Shown here one piece after another: positions 6,963 to 12,665 of a stretch of 12,665 nt of DNA (positions are counted from its first letter, which is position 1; every line of letters begins with the position of its first letter). The position numbers and the translations under genes are program-made. The notes under the pieces were generated by a model. That model did not search any database, had not been told where the DNA came from, and worked only from the letters and a program-made list of their open reading frames with translations. The stretch lies in NCBI RefSeq assembly GCF_002377905.1, contig NZ_DFQS01000039.1:1-12665 (forward strand). The letters run 5' to 3'. The DNA comes from Psychrobacter sp. UBA3483. Lineage in GTDB: Bacteria; Pseudomonadota; Gammaproteobacteria; Pseudomonadales; Moraxellaceae.

Positions 6963-8489
6963 ATGCGTCTTTTTAACTCTACAACCTCTCAGCCTCAAGC
7001 CCTTAGCTATTCTAAACTTGCATTAGCTTGTATTCTTGCCCTTGGTACGGTAGGAATGGTTGGTTGTGATAAATCAACTCCTGATAAGGCGACGGCAACC
7101 AGCGCAGAAACCACCCAAACTACTAAGGATAGCAAAGCGCCAGTCACCAAAAATGGCGAGCTACCAGTGATTGATGCGGTTATCACCCATGCGCCTGAAG
7201 TACCACCACCTATCGATCGTGACTATGCGGCAAAAGTCATTGTAAAAATGGAAACCGTAGAAAAAACCATGCGTCTAGCGGATGGCGTTGAGTACAACTT
7301 CTGGACATTTGGCGGGCAGGTACCAGGACAATTTATTCGCGTACGTCAAGGCGATGAAATTGAGTTTCACTTATCAAACCACCCTGATTCAAAAATGCCG
7401 CACAATATTGACTTACATGCGGTGACAGGTCCAGGGGGCGGTGCCGCTTCTTCGTTTACCTCTCCTGGTTATACCTCAGAGTTTAACTTTAAAGCCTTAA
7501 AACCAGGCTTGTATGTCTATCACTGTGCGGTAGCGCCCGTCGGTATGCACATCGCAAACGGTATGTATGGTCTAATTTTGGTTGAGCCAGAAGGCGGTTT
7601 ACCAAAGGTTGATCGTGAATTTTATGTCATGCAGGGCGATTTTTATACCAAAGGCAACTATGGCGATAAAGGCCTACAACCTTTTGATATGGAAAAAGCG
7701 GTAAAAGAGCAGCCAGATTACGTGTTATTTAACGGTTCAGTTGGCGCTCTTACCGGTGAAAACTCGTTAAAAGCCAACGTCGGTGAAACGGTTCGTCTAT
7801 TCGTTGGTAACGGTGGTCCTAACTTGGTGTCATCATTCCACGTGATTGGTGAGATTTTCGACAAGGTCAACATGGAAGGCGGTAGCGCTGAAAACCATAA
7901 TGTTCAAACCACCCTTATCCCAGCAGGGGGCGCCGCGATTACCCAGTTCAAAGTAGATGTTCCAGGCGAGCTTGTGATGGTTGACCACTCTATTTTCCGG
8001 GCATTTAACAAAGGTGCGCTTGGTATCATCGATGTCAAAGGTGCAGAGGACAAGAAAATATATTCAGGAAAAGTGCGTGAAGACGTCTACTTACCTGAAG
8101 GTTCAGCGGCACAAAGTCTTGGCAAAACCAATGCGCCTGCGCCAGTCGTGACCGCTGCCAACAAGCAAGAAAGAATTAAAATGGGTGAGTCTGTTTACGC
8201 TAGTAACTGCGCGGCTTGTCACCAATTAAATGGTGCTGGTATACCAAAAGCCTTCCCACCATTGGCGAAGTCTGACTACCTCAACGAAGACCCTAAACGC
8301 GCCGTCAATGCTATCTTGCATGGCTTGACTGGTAAGATTACCGTCAATGGCGAAGAGTACGACAGTGTCATGCCAGCCGTTGCCTTAGATGACGAAAAAA
8401 TTGCTAACGTCGTCACCTATATCATCAACAGTTGGGGCAACAAAGGTGGTGAAGTGACGCCAGAAGAGGTCAAAGCCGCTCGTAAATAA
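6963..8489 (+). CDS. nirK: Copper-containing nitrite reductase NirK/AniA with C-terminal cytochrome c domain
   Basis: This enzyme reduces nitrite to nitric oxide in the periplasm. From the ATG at 6963 (GGAGAG at 6953-6958) it has 508 residues. An in-frame TTG at 6951 would place the ribosome site inside the gene. A signal with lipobox-like MVGC (C35) and a low-complexity linker suggest a lipoprotein like Neisseria AniA. Two cupredoxin domains carry every expected ligand: H147, C188, H196 and M201 for type 1 copper, and H152, H187 and H342 for type 2 copper, with catalytic D150 and H293. Long stretches such as YHCAVAPVGMHIANGMYG closely resemble AniA. A third domain (about 400-490) has heme site CAACH at 416-420 and probable axial M470. 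Such three-domain enzymes, as in Ralstonia pickettii, receive electrons through the fused cytochrome. A strong hairpin follows the gene. Confidence 0.97.
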   Translation: MRLFNSTTSQPQALSYSKLALACILALGTVGMVGCDKSTPDKATATSAETTQTTKDSKAPVTKNGELPVIDAVITHAPEVPPPIDRDYAAKVIVKMETVEKTMRLADGVEYNFWTFGGQVPGQFIRVRQGDEIEFHLSNHPDSKMPHNIDLHAVTGPGGGAASSFTSPGYTSEFNFKALKPGLYVYHCAVAPVGMHIANGMYGLILVEPEGGLPKVDREFYVMQGDFYTKGNYGDKGLQPFDMEKAVKEQPDYVLFNGSVGALTGENSLKANVGETVRLFVGNGGPNLVSSFHVIGEIFDKVNMEGGSAENHNVQTTLIPAGGAAITQFKVDVPGELVMVDHSIFRAFNKGALGIIDVKGAEDKKIYSGKVREDVYLPEGSAAQSLGKTNAPAPVVTAANKQERIKMGESVYASNCAACHQLNGAGIPKAFPPLAKSDYLNEDPKRAVNAILHGLTGKITVNGEEYDSVMPAVALDDEKIANVVTYIINSWGNKGGEVTPEEVKAARK

Positions 8490-8512
8490 TAGGGTTTTAG
8501 ACAGATACTACT

Positions 8513-8563
8513 GACTGTCCGATAAAGATACTGTTAAAAAACAGGGTTATCGGACAGTCTTTT
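8513..8563 (+). terminator. Strong terminator hairpin after nirK
   Basis: GACTGTCCGATA (8513-8524) pairs perfectly with TATCGGACAGTC (8548-8559), and TTTT follows. A smaller hairpin, CTGTT-AAAA-AACAG (8531-8544), sits inside the loop. It begins 24 bases after the nirK stop, so nirV and sco are probably transcribed separately or only by read-through. Confidence 0.85.
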
Positions 8564-8608
8564 CACAATAGACACTTTCGTCAAATAACCAAATATCGGT
8601 ACGCTAGA

Positions 8609-8650
8609 ACGGTGTCTGATTCAATAAGCGTTTGGCACCGTCCTCTTTTT
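8609..8650 (+). terminator. Terminator-like hairpin just before nirV
   Basis: ACGGTGTC (8609-8616) can pair with GGCACCGT (8634-8641), with one G-U pair and a 17-base loop, and is followed by CCTCTTTTT. It ends about 20 bases before the nirV ATG. It could be a second terminator for nirK read-through or a leader attenuator for nirV-sco. No clear promoter lies between this hairpin and the nirK terminator. Confidence 0.45.
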
Positions 8651-8670
8651 GGTTTACTAGGAGATTAGTT

Positions 8671-9582
8671 ATGTTATGGACTTACATCACTAACACTCGC
8701 AAAAGCAACACACACAAAAGCAACACTCGCAGCATTCACAAAAACAAAACGCTAAAAATGAACATTCGGAAGATTGTGGATACAACCGCTCGCCCGCTCG
8801 CACTGTTATTGGTCGTTAGTGTTCTTAGCGTCACAACCGACTTTGCGTTGATAAGCACGCAAGCGCAAGCAAAAGAGCTGACCATTCAGCCCGGTACTTA
8901 TCGTCCGTTATATTTGAGCAAAAATTCACCATTGGTGGCAGTCGATACATTCAAAATTGATGAGCTGCCAGTCACCAATATACAGTTTTATCAGTTTTTA
9001 AAAGAAAACCCGAAGTTTCGCCAACGTGCCATTGCACCTATTTTTGCCGATTCTGGTTATCTAAAACACTGGATCAATACCAAAGATATCTCTGTGCCTA
9101 GAAAGGCTGATTTCCGTAAGCCTGTAGTCAATGTATCATGGTATGCCGCCAATCAATATTGCCGTGCGCAAAACAAGCGCTTGCCAACTGTTGAACAGTG
9201 GGAATATGTCGCACAAGCTTCTACCAGCAATAAAAATGGTAGCTTGGAGGCCGGTTACAACCAGCGCATTCTTGATTGGTATGCTAAATCGGCAGGCAAT
9301 AAAGACCAGCTTGCCGATGTCGGACAAAGCCCTGCCAACTATTGGGGCGTCAAAGACATGCACGGTTTGATTTGGGAATGGACAGAGAATTTTAACAATA
9401 GCTTGGTCACCGGCGAATCACGTTCAGACAGCAATCTAAACCAAGAGATGTTTTGCGGCTCGGGCGCAGCCGGTGCAGTCGACCCAAGTGATTATGCAGC
9501 CTTTATGCGCTATGGTTTTCGCTCAAGCTTAGAAGCCAAATACACGGTCAGCAGCTTAGGTTTTCGCTGTGCTAGTAATTAA
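8671..9582 (+). CDS. nirV: NirV-like protein, formylglycine-generating enzyme (SUMF1) fold
   Basis: The product has 303 residues from the ATG at 8671, which has AGGAG at 8659-8663. A later ATG at 8758 lacks a ribosome site but starts a more ordinary signal peptide ending near AQA-KE (residue 67). The extension between them is built of NTRKS/NTHKS repeats. The mature part has the FGE-sulfatase fold: PVTNIQFYQFL (100-110), PVVNVSWYAANQYC (151-164), RLPTVEQWEYVA (170-181), GVKDMHGLIWEWTEN (226-240) and SLGFRC (295-300). The paired active-site cysteines of true formylglycine-generating enzymes (CHRxxC in the human enzyme) are not evident: the equivalent region reads FCGSGAAG. NirV is known as the gene next to nirK in several denitrifiers, and its role there is not settled. 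The name rests on fold plus position. Confidence 0.85.
   Translation: MLWTYITNTRKSNTHKSNTRSIHKNKTLKMNIRKIVDTTARPLALLLVVSVLSVTTDFALISTQAQAKELTIQPGTYRPLYLSKNSPLVAVDTFKIDELPVTNIQFYQFLKENPKFRQRAIAPIFADSGYLKHWINTKDISVPRKADFRKPVVNVSWYAANQYCRAQNKRLPTVEQWEYVAQASTSNKNGSLEAGYNQRILDWYAKSAGNKDQLADVGQSPANYWGVKDMHGLIWEWTENFNNSLVTGESRSDSNLNQEMFCGSGAAGAVDPSDYAAFMRYGFRSSLEAKYTVSSLGFRCASN
8692..8730 (+). repeat. In-frame 15-base tandem repeat at the start of nirV
   Basis: AACACTCGCAAAAGC (8692-8706), AACACACACAAAAGC (8707-8721) and a partial third copy AACACTCGC (8722-8730) encode NTRKS-NTHKS-NTR. The unit is a multiple of three, so changes in copy number would keep the frame. It lies in the extension before the signal peptide core. 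Confidence 0.75.
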
Positions 9583-9590
9583 CTTGCCCT

Positions 9591-9643
9591 AACATAGCGC
9601 TCTACTTTAACCTAGCACCCTTTTAACACAGCGCCCTACTTTT
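9591..9643. repeat. Three imperfect tandem repeats between nirV and sco
   Basis: AACATAGCGCTCTACTTT (9591-9608), AACCTAGCACCCTTTT (9609-9624) and AACACAGCGCCCTACTTT (9625-9642) follow directly on one another. Copies one and three differ at two positions. I found no hairpin terminator in this 100-base gap, so nirV and sco may be cotranscribed. Confidence 0.75.
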
Positions 9644-9682
9644 TATGCTCAATTGAATTTAATGGCCTCTAAGGATTGTCTT

Positions 9683-10477
9683 ATGAAAACAATAAAAATT
9701 ATGCAAAATAAAAGATTGCAAAATAAAAGTTTACAAAATACAGTAACTCAGCCAATGTCTTATCTGGCTTATGCTATCAAACTGGCTTTGACTACTGGGT
9801 TCTGTGTTGGCTTACTCGCCTGTAGCAATCCTGACGCGACTAAATCGGCGGCGACGCAAGACAGTCAAGCCGATACTACTTCTGAATCTAAAGTCGCGAC
9901 AGACAATCATCACGACATGAAAAACATGGATCATAAACAGATGAATCATGCTGATATGAACGCGCAAGAACCAGCAGAAGCGCTCGGGCAAGATTATTCT
10001 ATCTATCAGGCAGGTGGCGACTGGACAGACCATCGTGGCAATACCTTTGAGCTTGATAATCTTGAGGGTAAAAATCAAGTAGTGGTGATGGCTTATACCA
10101 GCTGTCAGCATACCTGCCCTATCTTGGTGCAATCGATGAAACAGATGTATAAAGAGATGACGCCTGAAGCGCGTGCGCAAACGGAGTTTTTACTAGCAAC
10201 ATTAGATACCGAGCGCGATACCGTTGATGTGATGAAAAACTTTGCTGAGCATAATAATCTTGGTGATAACTGGCGCCTGATTCGTAGCGATGAAGCCAGC
10301 ACCCGTATGCTTGCCAATACCTTAAATATCAAATATCAATTTGCCGATAATGGTGATATTAACCACTCTAACTTGATATCTGTATTAGATAAAGAAGGTC
10401 GTTTGGTCGCCCAAGGCGTTGGGATTGCCGACTCTGGCATTAAGCCATTGATTGAGTATTTAAACAGCCATAGTTAA
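9683..10477 (+). CDS. SCO1/SenC family copper-handling lipoprotein
   Basis: SCO proteins are membrane-tethered, thioredoxin-like copper chaperones or thiol reductases, best known for loading the CuA site of cytochrome oxidase. From the ATG at 9683 (AAGGA at 9671-9675) the product has 264 residues; an in-frame TTG at 9653 lacks a ribosome site. After a long basic N-terminus with QNK repeats comes a hydrophobic stretch and lipobox LLAC (C47). Residues 76-93 are strikingly rich in His and Met (HHDMKNMDHKQMNHADMN), a likely copper-binding tether. The SCO domain (about 104-264) has the CXXXC pair CQHTC (C141, C145) and the distal histidine H228 in NHSN, so all copper ligands are present. No oxidase genes lie nearby. 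Position beside nirK and nirV suggests service to NirK or another denitrification copper enzyme, which is inference. Confidence 0.9.
   Translation: MKTIKIMQNKRLQNKSLQNTVTQPMSYLAYAIKLALTTGFCVGLLACSNPDATKSAATQDSQADTTSESKVATDNHHDMKNMDHKQMNHADMNAQEPAEALGQDYSIYQAGGDWTDHRGNTFELDNLEGKNQVVVMAYTSCQHTCPILVQSMKQMYKEMTPEARAQTEFLLATLDTERDTVDVMKNFAEHNNLGDNWRLIRSDEASTRMLANTLNIKYQFADNGDINHSNLISVLDKEGRLVAQGVGIADSGIKPLIEYLNSHS
9701..9745 (+). repeat. In-frame 15-base tandem repeat at the start of the SCO gene
   Basis: ATGCAAAATAAAAGA (9701-9715), TTGCAAAATAAAAGT (9716-9730) and TTACAAAATACAGTA (9731-9745) encode MQNKR-LQNKS-LQNTV, residues 7-21, just before the signal peptide core. As in nirV, the unit is 15 bases and keeps the frame. 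Confidence 0.8.
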
Positions 10478-10542
10478 GCATTTAAAAACCATATTTTTAA
10501 CCTTTACCTTACTTTTAAAGTATCTGTATTTTAAAGGCAAAA

Positions 10543-10576
10543 AAACACCGCTTATCTAAATAGACAAGCGGTGTTT
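10543..10576. terminator. Bidirectional terminator between the SCO and CoA-transferase genes
   Basis: AAACACCGCTT (10543-10553) pairs perfectly with AAGCGGTGTTT (10566-10576). TCT/AGA can extend the stem inward across one mismatch, leaving loop AAAT. The left flank adds an A-run, which is a strong U-run on the minus strand, so it may serve the convergent CoA-transferase gene at least as well as sco. Confidence 0.85.
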
Positions 10577-10604
10577 CTCATTGTGTCATCAGCTACGGCG
10601 CTGA

Positions 10605-10656
10605 TTTTGGCGTTAAGCCTTTAACTAGATATTTAGTTAAGCGCTTAAACCGCCAA
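10605..10656. other. Long imperfect hairpin across the stop codon of the CoA-transferase gene
   Basis: Bases about 10607-10627 (TTTGGCGTTAAGC, then TTAACTA) can pair with 10634-10656 (TAGTTAA, then GCTTAA and CCGCCAAA), with small bulges. The minus-strand stop codon at 10645-10647 lies inside one arm. No U-run follows, so it may shape the 3' end of the mRNA and not stop transcription itself. The true terminator appears to be the hairpin at 10543-10576. Confidence 0.45.
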
Positions 10657-12192
10657 AGCCAAACCTTGTTTGACGCGCATATCGCCGGTTTCAACATAAC
10701 GCTGATGCCAAGATAAAGATTCATCGAGCAAATGCGGCGTTTGCATACCAGCAGTCTGTGATGCACGATCATAATAATCTTGTAGCATTGGGCGATAGTC
10801 TGGATGCGCGCAATTATCAATGATTTTTTGCGCGCGTTGACGGGGTGATAAACCGCGCAAGTCCGCCAAACCTTGCTCAGTGACAATGATCATCACATCA
10901 TGCTCGGTATGGTCAACGTGTGACACCATTGGCGTGATACATGAGATAGCACCACCTTTGGCAACCGACGGACTGACAAACATTGAGGTAAAGGCATTAC
11001 GCGCAAAGTCGCCAGAGCCGCCCAAACCATTCATCATATTGGTACCCATCACGTGGGTTGAGTTGACATTACCATAAAGGTCACACTCAATCATCGCATT
11101 GATAGCAAGCACACCAAGACGACGCGAGACTTCAGGATGGTTGGTAATCTCTTGTGGACGCAGGATAATACGTTTGCGCAACTCTTCGATATTGGCATTA
11201 AAACGCGCTAAGGCGTCTGGACTTAATGACATCGCCGTCGCCGATGCTTGGGTCATTTTGCCTGACATAATCAAATCTAACATACCGTCTTGCAATACTT
11301 CAGTATAACCAGTTAAATTCTCAAACGGACTGGCTTGTAAGCCTGCTAATACCGCATTGGCAACGTTACCGACACCAGACTGAATCGGCAATAAGTTGGC
11401 TGGCATGCGGCCTTTTTTCACCTCTTCATGGAAAAAGTCAATAATGTAGCCGGCAATTTTGTTTGAGCACTCATCAGGATCGGCAAATTTGCTGTTGCGA
11501 TCAGGTGAGTCCGTCAAGACCACGGCGACGACTTTATCCAAGTCACAAGTTAGGTACGGCTCGCCAATACGTTCGCCCGGTGTGGTGATTGGAATCGGTT
11601 TACGATATGGCGGTACACCAATGTCATCAAAGATATCATGCATGCCTTCTAACAGTAAGCTTTGGCGGCTGTTTACTTCTAGAATGATCTTATCAGCATT
11701 ATGCAACCATGCGTTATTGGTGCCGATAGAGGTAGAAGGAATCAGGCGACCATCTGGCAAGATACCTGCCACTTCGACCACCGCCACATGCATGTCACCA
11801 TAAAAACCAAAGGTGCTCTGCTGAGCGACATGCGATAAGTGCATGTCAAAATAATGCGTTTCGCCAGCGTTGATTTGTTTACGTAACGCCGACTCTGACT
11901 GATAAGGTGTGCGCATCTTGATACCATTGGCTTCAGCCAAAACGCCATCACACTCTGCGGCGGTTGATGCGCCGGTTAATAAACCGATTTTGAATTCTTC
12001 ACCGCGCGCTTGAGCGGCTTTCATACGCTCTGCTAATGCAGCTGGAATGGCTTTTGGGTAACCTGCCCCCGTAAAACCACTCATTCCAACATTCATGTCA
12101 TGTGAGATAAATGTCGCTGCTTGCTCCGCAGACATGATTTTTTCACGTAAACCTTCGTGACGAACGCGCTCTTCGTGATTAATTGCACTCAT
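10645..12192 (-). CDS. Acetyl-CoA hydrolase/transferase family protein, probable succinyl-CoA:acetate CoA-transferase
   Basis: The 515-residue product belongs to the family of Cat1 and Acetobacter AarC, which move CoA between succinyl-CoA and acetate; some relatives act as acetyl-CoA hydrolases. The predicted protein is cytoplasmic, with no signal peptide. Visible hallmarks are MSGFTGAGYPKAIP (37-50), QSGVGNVANAV (271-281), TEVLQDGMLDL (297-307) with E298 as the probable catalytic glutamate that carries CoA, the glycine-rich NGLGGSGDFARN (388-399) that helps bind CoA, and EQGLADLRG (439-447). Length is typical for the full enzyme. The ATG has AGGA 8 bases upstream (12201-12204). It would link acetate, succinate and the TCA cycle. 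It stands alone on its strand and ends at a shared terminator with sco. Substrate choice cannot be read with certainty. Confidence 0.93.
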   Translation of the reverse strand: MSAINHEERVRHEGLREKIMSAEQAATFISHDMNVGMSGFTGAGYPKAIPAALAERMKAAQARGEEFKIGLLTGASTAAECDGVLAEANGIKMRTPYQSESALRKQINAGETHYFDMHLSHVAQQSTFGFYGDMHVAVVEVAGILPDGRLIPSTSIGTNNAWLHNADKIILEVNSRQSLLLEGMHDIFDDIGVPPYRKPIPITTPGERIGEPYLTCDLDKVVAVVLTDSPDRNSKFADPDECSNKIAGYIIDFFHEEVKKGRMPANLLPIQSGVGNVANAVLAGLQASPFENLTGYTEVLQDGMLDLIMSGKMTQASATAMSLSPDALARFNANIEELRKRIILRPQEITNHPEVSRRLGVLAINAMIECDLYGNVNSTHVMGTNMMNGLGGSGDFARNAFTSMFVSPSVAKGGAISCITPMVSHVDHTEHDVMIIVTEQGLADLRGLSPRQRAQKIIDNCAHPDYRPMLQDYYDRASQTAGMQTPHLLDESLSWHQRYVETGDMRVKQGLALAV

Positions 12193-12306
12193 ACCTTTTT
12201 TCCTAGTAACTTCCCTATTAACACCAAACCCTCAAAATAATGAGACGTTTGATACCGAAACAGCAATAAAATACAATGGAGAGTATATTAACAACTTTAG
12301 GATAAA

Positions 12307-12323
12307 AGACAAGTTGCTTGTCT
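12307..12323 (-). promoter_or_regulatory. Perfect 7+3+7 dyad, candidate operator of the CoA-transferase gene
   Basis: AGACAAG and CTTGTCT are perfect inverted arms around TTG. On the minus strand the dyad begins about 20 bases upstream of the -10-like TATACT, so it would cover the -35 region. A regulator of acetate or carbon use could bind here. I cannot name the family. Confidence 0.4.
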
Positions 12324-12436
12324 CATATTTTAATTTACATTATTAAAAACCATTTTTAATCATTAACAATAGTCGATAGTATTTACAGGAAAGAAGATTT
12401 GCTTTTTAGACGTTTTCATACTATTAACTTGGGAGC

Positions 12437-12486
12437 TTTTAGCGCCATAAGGTTGGACATTTAAAATATCTATGTGGCGGTTAAAA
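12437..12486. other. Imperfect inverted repeat near the window end
   Basis: TTTTAGCGCCATA (12437-12449) can pair with TATGTGGCGGTTAAAA (12471-12486) if GT and one G bulge out, leaving a 21-base loop. No function is evident, and no T-run follows immediately. Confidence 0.35.
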
Positions 12487-12665
12487 ATACTCTTAATTAA
12501 GTTTTAAGAATACTATAAGATTAACTTTAGCTTTCATAAATTTTTAATAAGGATAAATAGTAGTTAGTTACCGAATTTATAAAAAATCCTAGGTAAGCGC
12601 TTTGTATTAAAGAGAATTATATCTTTTAATTTTAAGTAGTTAGTATAGTGTATCAAATACAAAAG

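Larger units (their letters stand above)
12193..12665. other. AT-rich region upstream of the CoA-transferase gene
   Basis: These 473 bases hold no convincing gene on either strand. On the minus strand a -10-like TATACT lies at 12282-12287 (plus-strand AGTATA), about 90 bases before the ATG, but its -35 is weak. The dyad at 12307-12323 lies just upstream of it. An AT palindrome (ATTAAAAA/TTTTTAAT, 12342-12360) and a bulged inverted repeat (12437-12486) lie further out. The gene beyond the window edge is unknown. Confidence 0.55.

Noticed and set aside
8632..8670. TTG start for nirV
   Set aside because: It lies in the arm of a hairpin, lacks a ribosome site, and AGGAG at 8659-8663 clearly serves the ATG at 8671.
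9653..9682. TTG start for the SCO gene
   Set aside because: It has no ribosome site, while AAGGA at 9671-9675 is 7 bases before the ATG at 9683.
8692..9745. CRISPR-like interpretation of the short repeats
   Set aside because: Units are contiguous without unique spacers, only two or three copies each, and two of the sets lie in frame within genes.
9812..10180. 122-codon minus-strand open frame opposite the SCO gene
   Set aside because: It is opposite a clear SCO coding sequence, and its His/Ile/Arg-rich composition comes from the Met/His segment read backwards.
11459..11803. 114-codon plus-strand open frame inside the CoA-transferase gene
   Set aside because: It lies wholly opposite a well-conserved enzyme gene; no ribosome site or recognisable domain.

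Overview
The window looks like chromosomal DNA of a Moraxellaceae-type gammaproteobacterium. Psychrobacter is my best guess, from the moderate GC content, the AT-rich intergenic gaps, the many LSAC-type lipoproteins and an AniA-like nitrite reductase with a fused cytochrome c domain. No database search was possible, so the genus is an inference. There are nine protein genes. I see no RNA gene, no CRISPR array and no transposase.

Positions 1-3630 hold two same-strand genes for predicted outer-membrane lipoproteins: a seven-blade RCC1-type beta-propeller protein (141-1877) and a di-heme cytochrome of the DUF1111 / DHOR (MauG-like) family (2046-3569). A hairpin terminator (3593-3624) lies between the di-heme gene and a convergent bestrophin-like channel gene (3712-4656, minus strand). 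A divergent intergenic region carries promoters and small repeats. It leads to an orphan lipoprotein (4968-5669) and a DedA-family membrane protein (5734-6390).

Positions 6391-6962 are a long non-coding region with a nested inverted repeat (possible MITE or REP-like element) and, closer to the next gene, a promoter overlapped by a good NsrR-type nitric-oxide-responsive operator. This precedes a denitrification/copper module: three-domain copper nitrite reductase NirK/AniA (6963-8489), a NirV-like formylglycine-generating-enzyme-fold protein (8671-9582), and a SCO1/SenC-type copper-handling lipoprotein with a Met/His-rich segment (9683-10477). NirK reduces nitrite to NO. NirV is known as a gene linked to nirK. 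The SCO protein could handle copper or thiols for a copper enzyme such as NirK. Short tandem repeats sit in the N-terminal coding regions of nirV and sco and in the gap between them.

A second two-way terminator (10543-10576) separates sco from a convergent acetyl-CoA hydrolase/transferase family gene (10645-12192, minus strand), probably a succinyl-CoA:acetate CoA-transferase. The last 470 bases are its AT-rich upstream region, with several dyads and no gene that I can support.
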